This document shows positions 1-9,441 of a stretch of 34,626 bases of DNA, piece by piece. The position numbers and the translations under genes were made by a program. Under the pieces are notes generated by a model that saw only the letters and a list, made by a program, of their open reading frames with translations, did no database searches and was not told where the DNA came from. This stretch comes from Alphaproteobacteria bacterium (GTDB lineage: Bacteria; Pseudomonadota; Alphaproteobacteria; UBA9219; RGZA01): contig JANQEX010000022.1 of assembly GCA_028278105.1 (NCBI GenBank), positions 1 to 34,626 on the forward strand, read 5' to 3'. Numbering within the stretch: position 1 is the first letter of the stretch; every line of letters starts with the position of its first letter.

Positions 1-33
1 ACAGATAACTGCTCATTCCGGCGGAAGCCGGAA

Positions 34-83
34 TCCAGCAACCGCCGAAGGCGGTTGCATGTTGCCGAAGGCAACATGCTGGA
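34..83. repeat. 50-bp three-way-junction palindromic repeat, copy 1
   Basis: TCCAGCAACCGCCGAAGGCGGTTGCATGTTGCCGAAGGCAACATGCTGGA; second copy at 24323-24372 (45/50 identical). Confidence 0.85.
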
Positions 84-288
84 CCCCGGCTGGAGCCTGA
101 GCCTGCGACCTGGCTTCGCTAAAGCTACGCCGGGCCGTTTTGCAATCTCGCCCTGCGTAGCCAAAGGCGAAGCAGGGAAGCAGGGGCCGGGGTGAGAAGC
201 AGTTTTTTGAATGAAATACCTGTTTAATTCAGACCAGACCCTGATTCCTCAAATCATCAAATGAGTCCTGACCCTAGTTTTATTATTA

Positions 289-323
289 AACAAACTGGGT
301 CCCCGCTTTCGCGGGGACGCCTG
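289..323. repeat. 35-bp REP-like hairpin AACAAACTGGGTCCCCGCTTTCGCGGGGACGCCTG
   Basis: Perfect 8-bp stem; second copy at 32082-32116 with 32/35 identity. Confidence 0.88.
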
Positions 324-442
324 GTTTTGGAGCCCTCGCCAGAGCCTATCCCCGCGCAGGCGGGGACGAGCAAGAATATTCAGCAACATGCATCACCACC
401 ATTGGTTTTGGCGCGCCGCCAAACTCATGCTAAAACCAGATC

Positions 443-1561
443 ATGAACCGCCTTGAACGTTACCTTTTTACCCAGTTCCTGGGCACGGTGCTGTTTACCT
501 GCTTTGCCGTGACGCTGGTGGTGTGGTTTTCGCAGGCCGTGCGGATGCTGTCGCTGGTGATTAATTACGGCGGCTCGCTGGGAGCATTTCTGAAACTCAT
601 GCTCCTGCTGCTGCCCACGTTCTTGCCGCTGCTGCTGCCCATCTGCCTGACGATTGGCCTGTTGTTCGTCTATCAACGTCTGGTTTCGGAAAGCGAGCTT
701 GTGGTGATGCGCGCGGCGGGGCTTAGCCCCCTTGCGCTTGCCCGCCCGGCGCTGAATCTTGCCGCGATTCTCGCCCTGATTGGTTATTTTTTAACGCTCT
801 ACATCGCCCCCATCGCCAATCATGAATTCGTGCGGCTGCAATACAAGATACGCGGCGACCTGTCGGTGCTGATGCTGCATACCGGCAGTTTCAACGACAT
901 CACGCAGGGCCTGACCTTTTACGCCCGCGAGCGCGGCAAGGATGGCGAATTGAAGGGACTGCTCATCCACGACACGCGCAAGGAAGGCCGCCCGGTGACC
1001 ATCATGGCCGATGCGGGCGAACTGGTGCATGCCCCCGAAGGCCCGCGCATTCTGGTGCATAACGGCATGCGGCAGGAGATGGAAAGCGCAACCGGCCAGC
1101 TCTCGCAGCTTTCCTTCGACAGCTACATGGTGGACCTTTCCAGCGTGGGCGACAATTTCAGCGAACGCTGGGTGGAGCCGCGCGAGCGCAGCCTGGCGCA
1201 ACTTCTGGCTCCGCCCGTCACGCAAGACGATATCAACATGCGCTCCAGCTTTATCGCCGAGTTGCATATGCGTTTCGCGCTCCCCTTCCTTTCCATTACC
1301 TTCACGCTGATCGCCTGCGCCGCCGTGCTGACAGGGCCGTTTGACCGGCGCGGCCTGCTGCGGCGCGTGGCGCTGGCGGCGGCCGGCGTGGTGGCGCTGG
1401 AGGCCGCCGTGCTGGCCGTCTTCAACCTGATGGCCAAGCAGCCCTGGATGGGCGTTTTACTTTACATGCTGGCGCTGGGGCCGCTCCCCATTCTATACAG
1501 GCGCCTCGCGGACGGCGCCCCGCCCCGCCCCGCGTCCGGCCGCGCAAGCGAGGCAACATGA
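443..1561 (+). CDS. lptF: LPS export ABC transporter permease LptF
   Basis: 372 aa YjgP/YjgQ-family membrane protein (MNRLERYLFTQFLGTVLFTC..., 'SESELVVMRAAGLSP'); ATGA overlap with lptG. Confidence 0.93.
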   Translation: MNRLERYLFTQFLGTVLFTCFAVTLVVWFSQAVRMLSLVINYGGSLGAFLKLMLLLLPTFLPLLLPICLTIGLLFVYQRLVSESELVVMRAAGLSPLALARPALNLAAILALIGYFLTLYIAPIANHEFVRLQYKIRGDLSVLMLHTGSFNDITQGLTFYARERGKDGELKGLLIHDTRKEGRPVTIMADAGELVHAPEGPRILVHNGMRQEMESATGQLSQLSFDSYMVDLSSVGDNFSERWVEPRERSLAQLLAPPVTQDDINMRSSFIAELHMRFALPFLSITFTLIACAAVLTGPFDRRGLLRRVALAAAGVVALEAAVLAVFNLMAKQPWMGVLLYMLALGPLPILYRRLADGAPPRPASGRASEAT

Positions 1562-2637
1562 TCAAAACGCTTTCCTTCTACATCGCCCGGCATTATCTGG
1601 CCGTTTTTCTGGTTATTCTGGCGGCGTTTCTGGGCATCGTGTTCATTTTCGACGTGATCGAGCTTTTGCGCCGCTCGGCCTCGAAAAACGTTGAGTTCGG
1701 CGTGGTGCTGACCATGGGGCTTTTGCACCTGCCGGACATCATGCAGAAAATCCTTCCCTTCATCGCCCTGTTCGCCGCCATGCTGACGCTATGGCGGCTG
1801 ACCCGCACGCAGGAGCTGATTATCGTGCGAGCCACGGGCGTGTCGGTCTGGCAGTTCCTCGCGCCCATGCTGGTCGTGACGCTGGTGATGGGCTTGCTGT
1901 ATCTTTTTGCCGTCAACCCGCTTGGCGCGCTGATGAAACGCACCTACCGCGAGATGGAGAACAGGTATATCGAAAACACGGCCCTTGACCTTTCCTCGGC
2001 GGGGTTGTGGCTCCGGCAAAAAGACGACGCCAGAAATATTCTGCTGCATGCCGACAGCGTAAGCCTGGAGCCCTTCACCATCATGCCGCTGATTGCCTTT
2101 TTTTACGATGCCGGCGGGCATTATCTGGGCCGGATGGATGCGGAATCCGCGCGGCTGGAAGATGGCGCCTGGACCGTTTCGAACGGCTGGATGAACCGGA
2201 AAGGCCGTCCGCCGGAAAAAATCACGCAAACGCGCCTGCCCACCACCTTGTCGCTCGGCAAAATACAGGAAAGCATGTCCGCGCCCGGCGCCGTTTCGTT
2301 CTGGGACATTCCCGCCTTTATTAAAGCGCTGGAGGCCACCGGCTTTTCCGGCCTGCGCCACCGCATGCTTTTTGCCGGTCTGGTCGCCCAGCCGCTGTTT
2401 CTTTGCGCCATGGTCATGACCGCCGCCTGCTTTTCGCTAAGCATGTCGCGCCGGGGGTATGCCTTTTATTCGGCCCTGGGCGGGCTTTTTGCAGGAAGCT
2501 TCGCTTTCGGCTTTAATGACGTGGTGCAGGCATTGGGCGCCAACCAGGCCCTGCCGGTATGGCTGGCCGCCTTTGCCGTGCCATTGATTACCGTCAGTGT
2601 GGCCACCGCCGCGCTGTTTCATCTTGAGGATGGGTAA
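1558..2637 (+). CDS. lptG: LPS export ABC transporter permease LptG
   Basis: 359 aa YjgP/YjgQ-family protein ('RTQELIIVRATGVSVWQFL'); directly follows lptF. Confidence 0.93.
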   Translation: MIKTLSFYIARHYLAVFLVILAAFLGIVFIFDVIELLRRSASKNVEFGVVLTMGLLHLPDIMQKILPFIALFAAMLTLWRLTRTQELIIVRATGVSVWQFLAPMLVVTLVMGLLYLFAVNPLGALMKRTYREMENRYIENTALDLSSAGLWLRQKDDARNILLHADSVSLEPFTIMPLIAFFYDAGGHYLGRMDAESARLEDGAWTVSNGWMNRKGRPPEKITQTRLPTTLSLGKIQESMSAPGAVSFWDIPAFIKALEATGFSGLRHRMLFAGLVAQPLFLCAMVMTAACFSLSMSRRGYAFYSALGGLFAGSFAFGFNDVVQALGANQALPVWLAAFAVPLITVSVATAALFHLEDG

Positions 2638-2667
2638 GAATGATGACGGGGAGTGACAAAATCTTTT

Positions 2668-2789
2668 CCCCTCCCCTTGAGGGAGGGGATCAAGGGGTGG
2701 GGTTTATTGGTTGCCATTCGGCATCACCGGAAAGAACAAAAGAATCCGACACTTCACCCCACCCCCAACCCCTCCCTCAAGGGGAGGGG
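2668..2789. repeat. Paired inverted CCCCTCCCCTTGAGGGAGGGG element between lptG and surA
   Basis: Two ~33-bp arms in inverted orientation around ~55 bp of spacer. Confidence 0.9.
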
Positions 2790-2798
2790 CGTTCTGTC

Positions 2799-4046
2799 AT
2801 GCGGCGTCAGCGGTTTTTTCCCCTGACCGGCTTTATCTATCTTGCAATTATTCCATTGATTATATTGGCAACCATTCAACCCGCCCAAGCCATCGGCATT
2901 GCCGCCGTGGTGAATGACGAAGCCATCACGGAAGCCGATCTCGCCAATCGCGTGGCGCTGGTGTTTCTCAGCTCCGGCCTGCCGCAGGACGCCGAAAGCC
3001 GCAAGCGCATCGCCGGCCGCGTTCTGCAAAACCTGATCGACGAGCACCTGCAAATGCAGGTTGCGCGGCGCTACGGCATTGAGGTGGCGCAGGACGAAAT
3101 CAAGGCCGCCATGGGCAAAATGGCCGCCCAGAACCGCATGAGCCCGGAGCAGATGGAGGCCTATCTGGAAAGCCGCGGCATTCCCAGACAGACCATGATC
3201 GACCAGGTGAAGGCCAACCTGTCGTGGCGGCATGTGGCCCAGCGCGTGCTGCGCCCGCAAGTGGCCGTGGGCGACGACGAGGTGAACGCCGCCCTCGAAC
3301 GCCTGAAAGCCAATGAAGGCAAGCCCGAATATCAGATGAGCGAGATTTTTCTGGCCGTGAACAGTCCCGCCGACGAGGACCGTGTGCGCCAACTGGCCGG
3401 GAATCTGGTTACGCGCATCAAGGAAGGCGCGCCGTTTGGCGCGGTGGCGCAGCAGTTTTCGCAAGGCATCGGCGCCATCAACGGCGGCGACATGGGCTGG
3501 ATTCAGCCCGGCCAGCTTCAGGGCGAACTGGACCGCGCCGTGCGCGGGCTTGAAGTCGGCATGATCTCGCTTCCCATCCGCACCGCCGATGGCTTTCATA
3601 TTCTCGGCAAGCGCGACCAGCGCAGGATCAGCGCATCCGACCCCAACGCCACCGAAATGCATCTGATGCAGGCCAGCATGCCGTTGAAGGGCCGCACGTC
3701 TTCGGACATCGAGAGATTCATCAAAACCGCGAAAACCTGCGAAAGCCTGAAGCGGCCCGAAGGCCATCCGGGCTGGAGCATCGCCGATCTCGGCACGAAG
3801 AAAGCCGGAGCCCTGCCCGAATGGCTCGCGCGCATGGCCCGCAACCAGGCCGTGAACGAGCCGGGCGCGGTGGTGGCCAAAAGCGGTTACGCCATCGTGC
3901 TTTACGTTTGCGCGCGCGCCGAGCGCGGCAGCAACCGGGACGCGGTCATCAACAGCATCGGCTTTGAAAAGCTTCAGCTTCAGGCCCAGCGCCTGTTGCG
4001 CGACTTGCGCCGCAGCGCATTGATCGACATTCGAACAACGGGGTGA
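2799..4046 (+). CDS. surA: Periplasmic peptidyl-prolyl isomerase / OMP chaperone SurA
   Basis: SurA_N-like 'AAVVNDEAITEADLANRVALV' and parvulin 'FGAVAQQFSQGIGAINGGDMGWIQPGQL'. The ORF opens at 2640, but its first ~50 codons are a palindromic repeat; ATG at 2799 precedes a plausible signal peptide (MRRQRFFPLTGFIYLAIIPLIIL). Confidence 0.88.
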   Translation: MRRQRFFPLTGFIYLAIIPLIILATIQPAQAIGIAAVVNDEAITEADLANRVALVFLSSGLPQDAESRKRIAGRVLQNLIDEHLQMQVARRYGIEVAQDEIKAAMGKMAAQNRMSPEQMEAYLESRGIPRQTMIDQVKANLSWRHVAQRVLRPQVAVGDDEVNAALERLKANEGKPEYQMSEIFLAVNSPADEDRVRQLAGNLVTRIKEGAPFGAVAQQFSQGIGAINGGDMGWIQPGQLQGELDRAVRGLEVGMISLPIRTADGFHILGKRDQRRISASDPNATEMHLMQASMPLKGRTSSDIERFIKTAKTCESLKRPEGHPGWSIADLGTKKAGALPEWLARMARNQAVNEPGAVVAKSGYAIVLYVCARAERGSNRDAVINSIGFEKLQLQAQRLLRDLRRSALIDIRTTG

Positions 4047-4047
4047 C

Positions 4048-5067
4048 ATGGCTCTGTTCCGCTCCAACGCGCCAGCACCTCCGCCCCTTGCCGTCAGCAT
4101 GGGCGAGCCGGCCGGCGTGGGGCTGGAATGCGCGCTGAAAGCCTGGCGCGCCCGCAAGACGGAGCGGCTGAAACCCTTTTTCCTCCTGGCCAATGTGAAC
4201 GCCCTGCGCAGGCATGCCGAAGCCTGCGGGCTGAACGCGCCCTTGCGCGAAATCACCGTTCCCGAAGAAGCGCCCGCGCTGTTCAACAAAGCCCTGCCGG
4301 TGATGCCTCTGGCGCTTGACGGCATGCTGGAATTCGGCAAGCCCAATCCCATCCACACCGGCGCGGTGATCGAGAGCATCCGCCGGGCCGTGATGCTGGC
4401 CTGGGAAGGCAAGGCGGCGGGGGTGGTGACCCTGCCCTTCCAGAAGGTGACGATCTACCAGGCGGGGTTCCGTTTTCCGGGGCATACCGAATACCTGGCC
4501 GATCTTTGCAAGACGAAATCCTTCGCCATGATGCTGGATTCACCGGGGCTGCGCGTGGCGGTGACGTCCACCCATGTGGCGCTGCGCGCCGCCATCAAGA
4601 TGACCACGCAGGCGCGCATCGCCGAAACCGGCATGATCGTGGACAAGGGCCTGCGCAATCTTTACGCCATCAAGGAACCGCGCATCGCCGTGGCGGGACT
4701 GAATCCGCATGCGGGCGAAGGCGGCGCCATGGGGAATGAAGAGCGGGAGATCATCGCCCCCGCCATCGAGAGTCTGCGGCAGGCGGGCGTGAACGTCACC
4801 GGCCCTCACCCGCCCGATACGCTGTTTAGCGAGCCAAGGCGCGCCAATTACGACTGCGCGATCTGCCATTATCATGACCAGGGCCTGATCCCGCTGAAGA
4901 CGCTGGATTTCCATGGCGGCGTGAACGTGACCCTGGGACTGCCCGTCATCCGCACCTCGCCCGACCATGGCACGGGTCTGGACATCGCGGGCCGGGGAAA
5001 GGCCAATCCCTCCAGCACCATCGCCGCGCTCCGGCTCGCCGCGCGCCTGGCCGCCAACAAAAAATGA
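4048..5067 (+). CDS. pdxA: 4-hydroxythreonine-4-phosphate dehydrogenase PdxA
   Basis: 'VSMGEPAGVGLE', 'FPGHTEYLADL', 'CHYHDQGLIPLK', 'RTSPDHGTGLDIAG'. Confidence 0.95.
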   Translation: MALFRSNAPAPPPLAVSMGEPAGVGLECALKAWRARKTERLKPFFLLANVNALRRHAEACGLNAPLREITVPEEAPALFNKALPVMPLALDGMLEFGKPNPIHTGAVIESIRRAVMLAWEGKAAGVVTLPFQKVTIYQAGFRFPGHTEYLADLCKTKSFAMMLDSPGLRVAVTSTHVALRAAIKMTTQARIAETGMIVDKGLRNLYAIKEPRIAVAGLNPHAGEGGAMGNEEREIIAPAIESLRQAGVNVTGPHPPDTLFSEPRRANYDCAICHYHDQGLIPLKTLDFHGGVNVTLGLPVIRTSPDHGTGLDIAGRGKANPSSTIAALRLAARLAANKK

Positions 5068-5894
5068 GCGGTGATCTCCCTTCCCTCCGCGACGTTATCG
5101 CGCAGCACGGACTTGGCGCGCGCAAAAGCCTCGGCCAGCATTTTCTGCTGGACCTGAACCTGACGCGCCGGATCGCCCGCGAAGCGGGCGATCTGGAAGG
5201 CGTGTGCGTGGTGGAAGTGGGTCCGGGCCCCGGCGGACTGACCCGCGCCCTGCTGGACACAAACGCCAGGGCCGTCCTGGCCATCGAGAAAGACCCGCGC
5301 TGCCTTGAGGCGTTGCAGGTCCTGGCCGAAAGGTCAAACCGCCGCCTGCGCCTGATTGAAGGCGACGCGCTGGAGATCGACCCCGTGGACCTGACGCCCG
5401 CGCCGCGCGCGATTGTCGCCAATCTTCCCTATAATGTGGGAACGGCGCTCCTGGTGGCCTGGCTGCGCCGCGCCGGGGAATATGAGCGTCTTGTCCTGAT
5501 GTTCCAGAAAGAGGTCGCGGAGCGCATCGTGGCGCAGCCGCGACGCGCCGCCTATGGACGCCTGTCGGTGCTGTGCCAGTCCTGCTGCGATTGCAGGATT
5601 CTGTTCACCCTTCCCGCGCGGGCCTTCACGCCGCCGCCCAGGGTGGACTCGGCCGTCATCTGCCTGACGCCGAAAAAGACGCCGCTTCCCGTTCCTCTTG
5701 ACGCGCTGGAACGCGAAACCGCCCTCGCCTTTGGCCAGCGGCGCAAGATGCTGCGAAGCATATTCAAAACCAGCCTGAGCGAAGCCGATTTCGCCAACCT
5801 TGGCCTTTCGCCGAAAGCGCGGGCCGAAGAACTGACAATCGCCCAGCACACGGCGCTTGCCAAAAAGCTCATGGAAATTCCGCATGGCGAATGA
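5064..5894 (+). CDS. rsmA: 16S rRNA (adenine1518-N6/adenine1519-N6)-dimethyltransferase RsmA/KsgA
   Basis: 'KSLGQHFLLDLNLTRRIA', 'VVEVGPGPGGLTRALL', 'ANLPYNVGT'; ATGA overlap with pdxA. Confidence 0.95.
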   Translation: MSGDLPSLRDVIAQHGLGARKSLGQHFLLDLNLTRRIAREAGDLEGVCVVEVGPGPGGLTRALLDTNARAVLAIEKDPRCLEALQVLAERSNRRLRLIEGDALEIDPVDLTPAPRAIVANLPYNVGTALLVAWLRRAGEYERLVLMFQKEVAERIVAQPRRAAYGRLSVLCQSCCDCRILFTLPARAFTPPPRVDSAVICLTPKKTPLPVPLDALERETALAFGQRRKMLRSIFKTSLSEADFANLGLSPKARAEELTIAQHTALAKKLMEIPHGE

Positions 5895-6011
5895 TGCGTT
5901 TGGGAATCCGCCGTGTTTGATTTTGATTTGAATTTATTCCATTGTATTTCGTGCTACCGCCGCAAGGCGCGTTACGGTAATATGACGGCCTGATCCGCCC
6001 GGAGTTCGCGC

Positions 6012-6746
6012 ATGAAGGCGCAAAGCGCTTTCTTCATCATCGCCCTTGTTCTCGCGCTTGCGCTGGCGGGTTTTTTCGCCTTCAAGGCCTATGACAAGCC
6101 GAAGCTGAGCGCCGAGGACAAGAAAATCCTGCGCACGCATCTTCTGGAGAACGAGCGCGCCCGCCTGATGAAGGATGCGGAAAAGGCGCGGGCCCGGCGC
6201 AAGACCGAGCAGCAGCGCAAGCTTGAAGAAATAAGGGAAAATTATGAAAGAGTCCGCGCCGAGGAAATACAGCGCGCCATCGACAAGAAGAAGGTGGAAG
6301 AGCGGCGCATCGCCGGAAGGCTCGCGGCCAGGGGCGGCTTTGCCACTCTTTTGTCGCTGATGGACCACGCCGGCATCACCACGCTGAAAAGCCCCGGCAA
6401 CTATACCATCTTCGCGCCGAGCGATACCGCCTTCGCCCGGCTTTCAAAACCGCGCCTGAGCGAACTGCAAGACCCCGCCAACCGCGACATGCTGAAAAAT
6501 CTGCTGGCCTACCATATCCTGAACGGCAATTTTCTGCTGAAAAAGGTCAAGGGCCGTAAGGCCGCGCCCAATGCCTTGCAAGGCGAGGTTCTGCATATTG
6601 ACGGCACGGCGGAGCCCGTGACGGTCGAGGGCGTCAAGATCACCGGCTCCGACATCGAACCCACCAACGGCACCGTTTATTATCTGGATTCCGTGCTGGT
6701 GCCCCCCGGCATCCTTCACCCGCCGCCGGAACCGGAAGAAGAATAG
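6012..6746 (+). CDS. Membrane-anchored coiled-coil protein with C-terminal fasciclin (FAS1) domain
   Basis: N-terminal TM segment (AFFIIALVLALALAGFFAF), charged helical region (~residues 40-105), FAS1 motifs 'NYTIFAPSDTAFARL', 'LLAYHIL', 'NGTVYYLDSVLVPP'. Confidence 0.8.
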   Translation: MKAQSAFFIIALVLALALAGFFAFKAYDKPKLSAEDKKILRTHLLENERARLMKDAEKARARRKTEQQRKLEEIRENYERVRAEEIQRAIDKKKVEERRIAGRLAARGGFATLLSLMDHAGITTLKSPGNYTIFAPSDTAFARLSKPRLSELQDPANRDMLKNLLAYHILNGNFLLKKVKGRKAAPNALQGEVLHIDGTAEPVTVEGVKITGSDIEPTNGTVYYLDSVLVPPGILHPPPEPEEE

Positions 6747-6851
6747 CCCGGTACCTGCCCCTGTCGGCGGGCGGCGTCTTGATACCAACGGCCTTATAAA
6801 CGGATTCATCCCATAGGGAGAGCCGTCATGCCGCGGCTCGCCTTCAAACGG

Positions 6852-7502
6852 CTACACCCCCTGCTGTAACTGCCTGACGAAGTCGGCCAGGCCTTCCTGG
6901 CGGCGGCGGTGCAGGCGTTCGGATTCCAGTATGGCGCGCACCTTTTCCACGGAATCCCTCAGGTTGCGGTTGACGACCACATAATCGTATTCCGCCCAGT
7001 GGCTCATTTCATCGCTGGCCCTTTCCATGCGGCGGCCGATCTCGGCCTTGTCGTCCCGCGCGCGGGCGATCAGGCGGCGCTCCAGCTCGCGCGCCGAGGG
7101 CGGCAGGATGAAGACGCTGACAAGATCATCGCGCGCCTTTTCGGCAAGCTGCTGGGTGCCCTGCCAGTCGATATCGAACAGCACGTCGCCGCCCATGCGC
7201 AGGCTTTGCTCCACCGGCTCGCGCGGGGTGCCGTACATGTTGTCGAACACGCGGGCGAACTCCAGAAGCTCGCCGCGATTGACCATGAGATTGAATTCTT
7301 CCCCGGACACGAAGTGGTAATCCACCCCCGCCACCTCGCCGGGGCGTTTTTTGCGCGTGGTGCAGGATACCGACATGCTGACATTGGAATCCGCCGCCAG
7401 AATGGCGCGCGAGATGGTGGTTTTCCCCGCGCCGGAGGGGCTGCTGAGCACCAGCATCAGGCCGCGCCGCTTGATTTCGCCGAAAGGATGGGATGAGGTC
7501 AT
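6852..7502 (-). CDS. gmk: Guanylate kinase
   Basis: 'LMLVLSSPSGAGKTTISRAIL', 'SCTTRKKRPGEVAGVDYHFVS'. Start trimmed from ORF end 7568 to the internal Met (MTSSHPFGEIKRRG...). Confidence 0.93.
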   Translation of the reverse strand: MTSSHPFGEIKRRGLMLVLSSPSGAGKTTISRAILAADSNVSMSVSCTTRKKRPGEVAGVDYHFVSGEEFNLMVNRGELLEFARVFDNMYGTPREPVEQSLRMGGDVLFDIDWQGTQQLAEKARDDLVSVFILPPSARELERRLIARARDDKAEIGRRMERASDEMSHWAEYDYVVVNRNLRDSVEKVRAILESERLHRRRQEGLADFVRQLQQGV

Positions 7503-7539
7503 ATCTGTAAGGAACCTTGTTACCGGCAGAAGGGCCATC

Positions 7540-8316
7540 ATGCAAAATCCGAAGCATGTTGTCATCACCGGCGCATCCAGCGGCCTTGGGCGGGCTTTGG
7601 CCAGACGTTACGCCGCCGCTGGCCTGCGCATGGGCCTGATTGCGCGGCGCGCGGCCCTGTTGCAGGAGCTTGCGGCCGAACTGAAAGTCCGGGGCGCGGA
7701 TGTATGGACCGCCGCCCTGGATGTGCGGGACGCCGAATCCATGAAGAAAAGACTTGAGGAAGAAGACGCCCGCGCGCCCATTGAGCTTCTGATCGCCAAT
7801 GCCGGAATCTCCGCCGGCACGTTCGGCGCGGGCGAGAGCGCGGAACAGACCCGCATGATCCTCGCCACGAATTTCGATGGCGCGCTGAACGCGGTCCTGC
7901 CCGTCATTCCGCTGATGACGGCGCGGGGACGCGGGCAGATCGCCCTTGTTTCCTCCATCGCCGGCTTTCGCGGTTTTCCCGGCGCGCCCGCCTATTGCGC
8001 CAGCAAGGCGGCGCAGCGCATCTGGGGCGAGGGACTGCGCGGCGAGCTTGGGCCGAAGGGCGTGGAGGTAAACGTGATCTGCCCCGGCTATGTCGATACG
8101 CCCATGACGCAAGGCAATCCCTTTCCCATGCCCTTTATCATGAGCGCCGGGCGCGCGGCCGCTATCACGGAAAAAGGCCTGCGGAAAAACCGCGCCCGCA
8201 TCGCCTATCCCTGGCCGATGGGTGCGGCGGCGTGGCTTCTGGCCGCCCTGCCGCCCGCCTGGACCGACCCTCTTCTAAAAAGGGCCCCGAAAAAACCCGC
8301 GATGAAAAGGGCATAA
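7540..8316 (+). CDS. Short-chain dehydrogenase/reductase
   Basis: 'VVITGASSGLGRALARRYA', 'NAG', 'YCASKAA'. Start set at ATG 7540; the upstream part of the ORF is antisense to gmk. Confidence 0.88.
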   Translation: MQNPKHVVITGASSGLGRALARRYAAAGLRMGLIARRAALLQELAAELKVRGADVWTAALDVRDAESMKKRLEEEDARAPIELLIANAGISAGTFGAGESAEQTRMILATNFDGALNAVLPVIPLMTARGRGQIALVSSIAGFRGFPGAPAYCASKAAQRIWGEGLRGELGPKGVEVNVICPGYVDTPMTQGNPFPMPFIMSAGRAAAITEKGLRKNRARIAYPWPMGAAAWLLAALPPAWTDPLLKRAPKKPAMKRA

Positions 8317-8424
8317 AGTTTTTTTGTTGACCCCCTGGACCCTTGCGATCCTCCAAACCCTTCCCCCCCTTGCGCCACCGGCGCGGCCTGCTATAAACGC
8401 GCCACGACGAGTAGTAGGAACCTC

Positions 8425-8847
<423 letters not shown>

Positions 8848-8935
8848 GATTGCGTTGTAAGCAAAGAACGACGAATGGCGTCATTGCAGGGAGGCCGGCG
8901 ACCCGGCTTCAAGGCTTTACGGTTGGGAAAGAGAA

Positions 8936-9089
8936 CCCCTCACCAGCAAGAACTAAGAGTTTAGCCGCTACGCGCCCAAACCCAAGTTCTTGCAACCTCT
9001 CCCTTCCGCCTCCGCTCTACGAGCTACGGCGGACGAATCTCCTTCAAGGACCTCGCCGTAGCTTTAGCGAAAGCGGGCAAGGGGAGAGG
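8936..9089. repeat. Composite palindromic element (GCAAGA..TTTAG module plus CCGCC..GGCGG module)
   Basis: Shares the CCTCACCAGCAAGA(A/G)CTAAG(A/G)GTTTAG module with 19472-19555 (opposite orientation) and the TTCCGCCTCCGCTCT.CGAGCTACGGCGGACG module with 9204+ and 33245+. Confidence 0.85.
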
Positions 9090-9097
9090 AAGAATCT

Positions 9098-9292
9098 CCC
9101 CTCCCCTTGAGGGAGGGGATCAAGGGGTGGGGTCCGCCGGTTGCCCATAGCGTAAATGGCAAGGCTTTGAAGGTACCACGCTCCACCCCTCCCCCAACCC
9201 CTCCCTTCCGCCTCCGCTCTGCGAGCTACGGCGGACGGGCTTGCTCCAAGGACCTCGGCGTAGCCGAAGGCGAAGACGGGCAAGGGGAGGGG
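9098..9292. repeat. ~195-bp composite palindromic element
   Basis: CCCCTCCCCTTGAGGGAGGGGATCAAGGGGTGGGG arm, spacer, inverted arm carrying a nested CCGCC..GGCGG module; homologous along its length to 33137-33331. Confidence 0.88.
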
Positions 9293-9344
9293 AGATCGGT
9301 TGTCCTTTTTCTAAAAGTGCTTTTGAAATTGGCCATAATATTCT

Positions 9345-9384
9345 GGATTGCTTCGCCCCGCCTTCGGCGGGGCTCGCAATGACG
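9345..9384. repeat. GGATTGCTTCGCCCCG..CGGGGCTCGCAATGACG REP-like repeat
   Basis: Hairpin; related copies at 12911-12948 and 13689-13729. Confidence 0.85.
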
Positions 9385-9441
9385 CGGTCAACATGACATC
9401 CCCTTTTACCGTCGGCGCCTTTACGCTATCTCTCTCCCGCC

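Noticed and set aside
2754-4412. 552 aa minus-strand ORF opposite surA/pdxA
   Set aside because: Shadow ORF; surA and pdxA on the plus strand have clear family motifs.
8936-9292. Possible CRISPR array from repeated GGGGAGGGG motifs
   Set aside because: Units are palindromic, of unequal spacing and scattered through the window; no regular repeat-spacer pattern and no cas genes.
8850-9382. Small ORFs 8850-9110, 9107-9382 and 9044-9283
   Set aside because: All lie in the composite palindromic repeat block.
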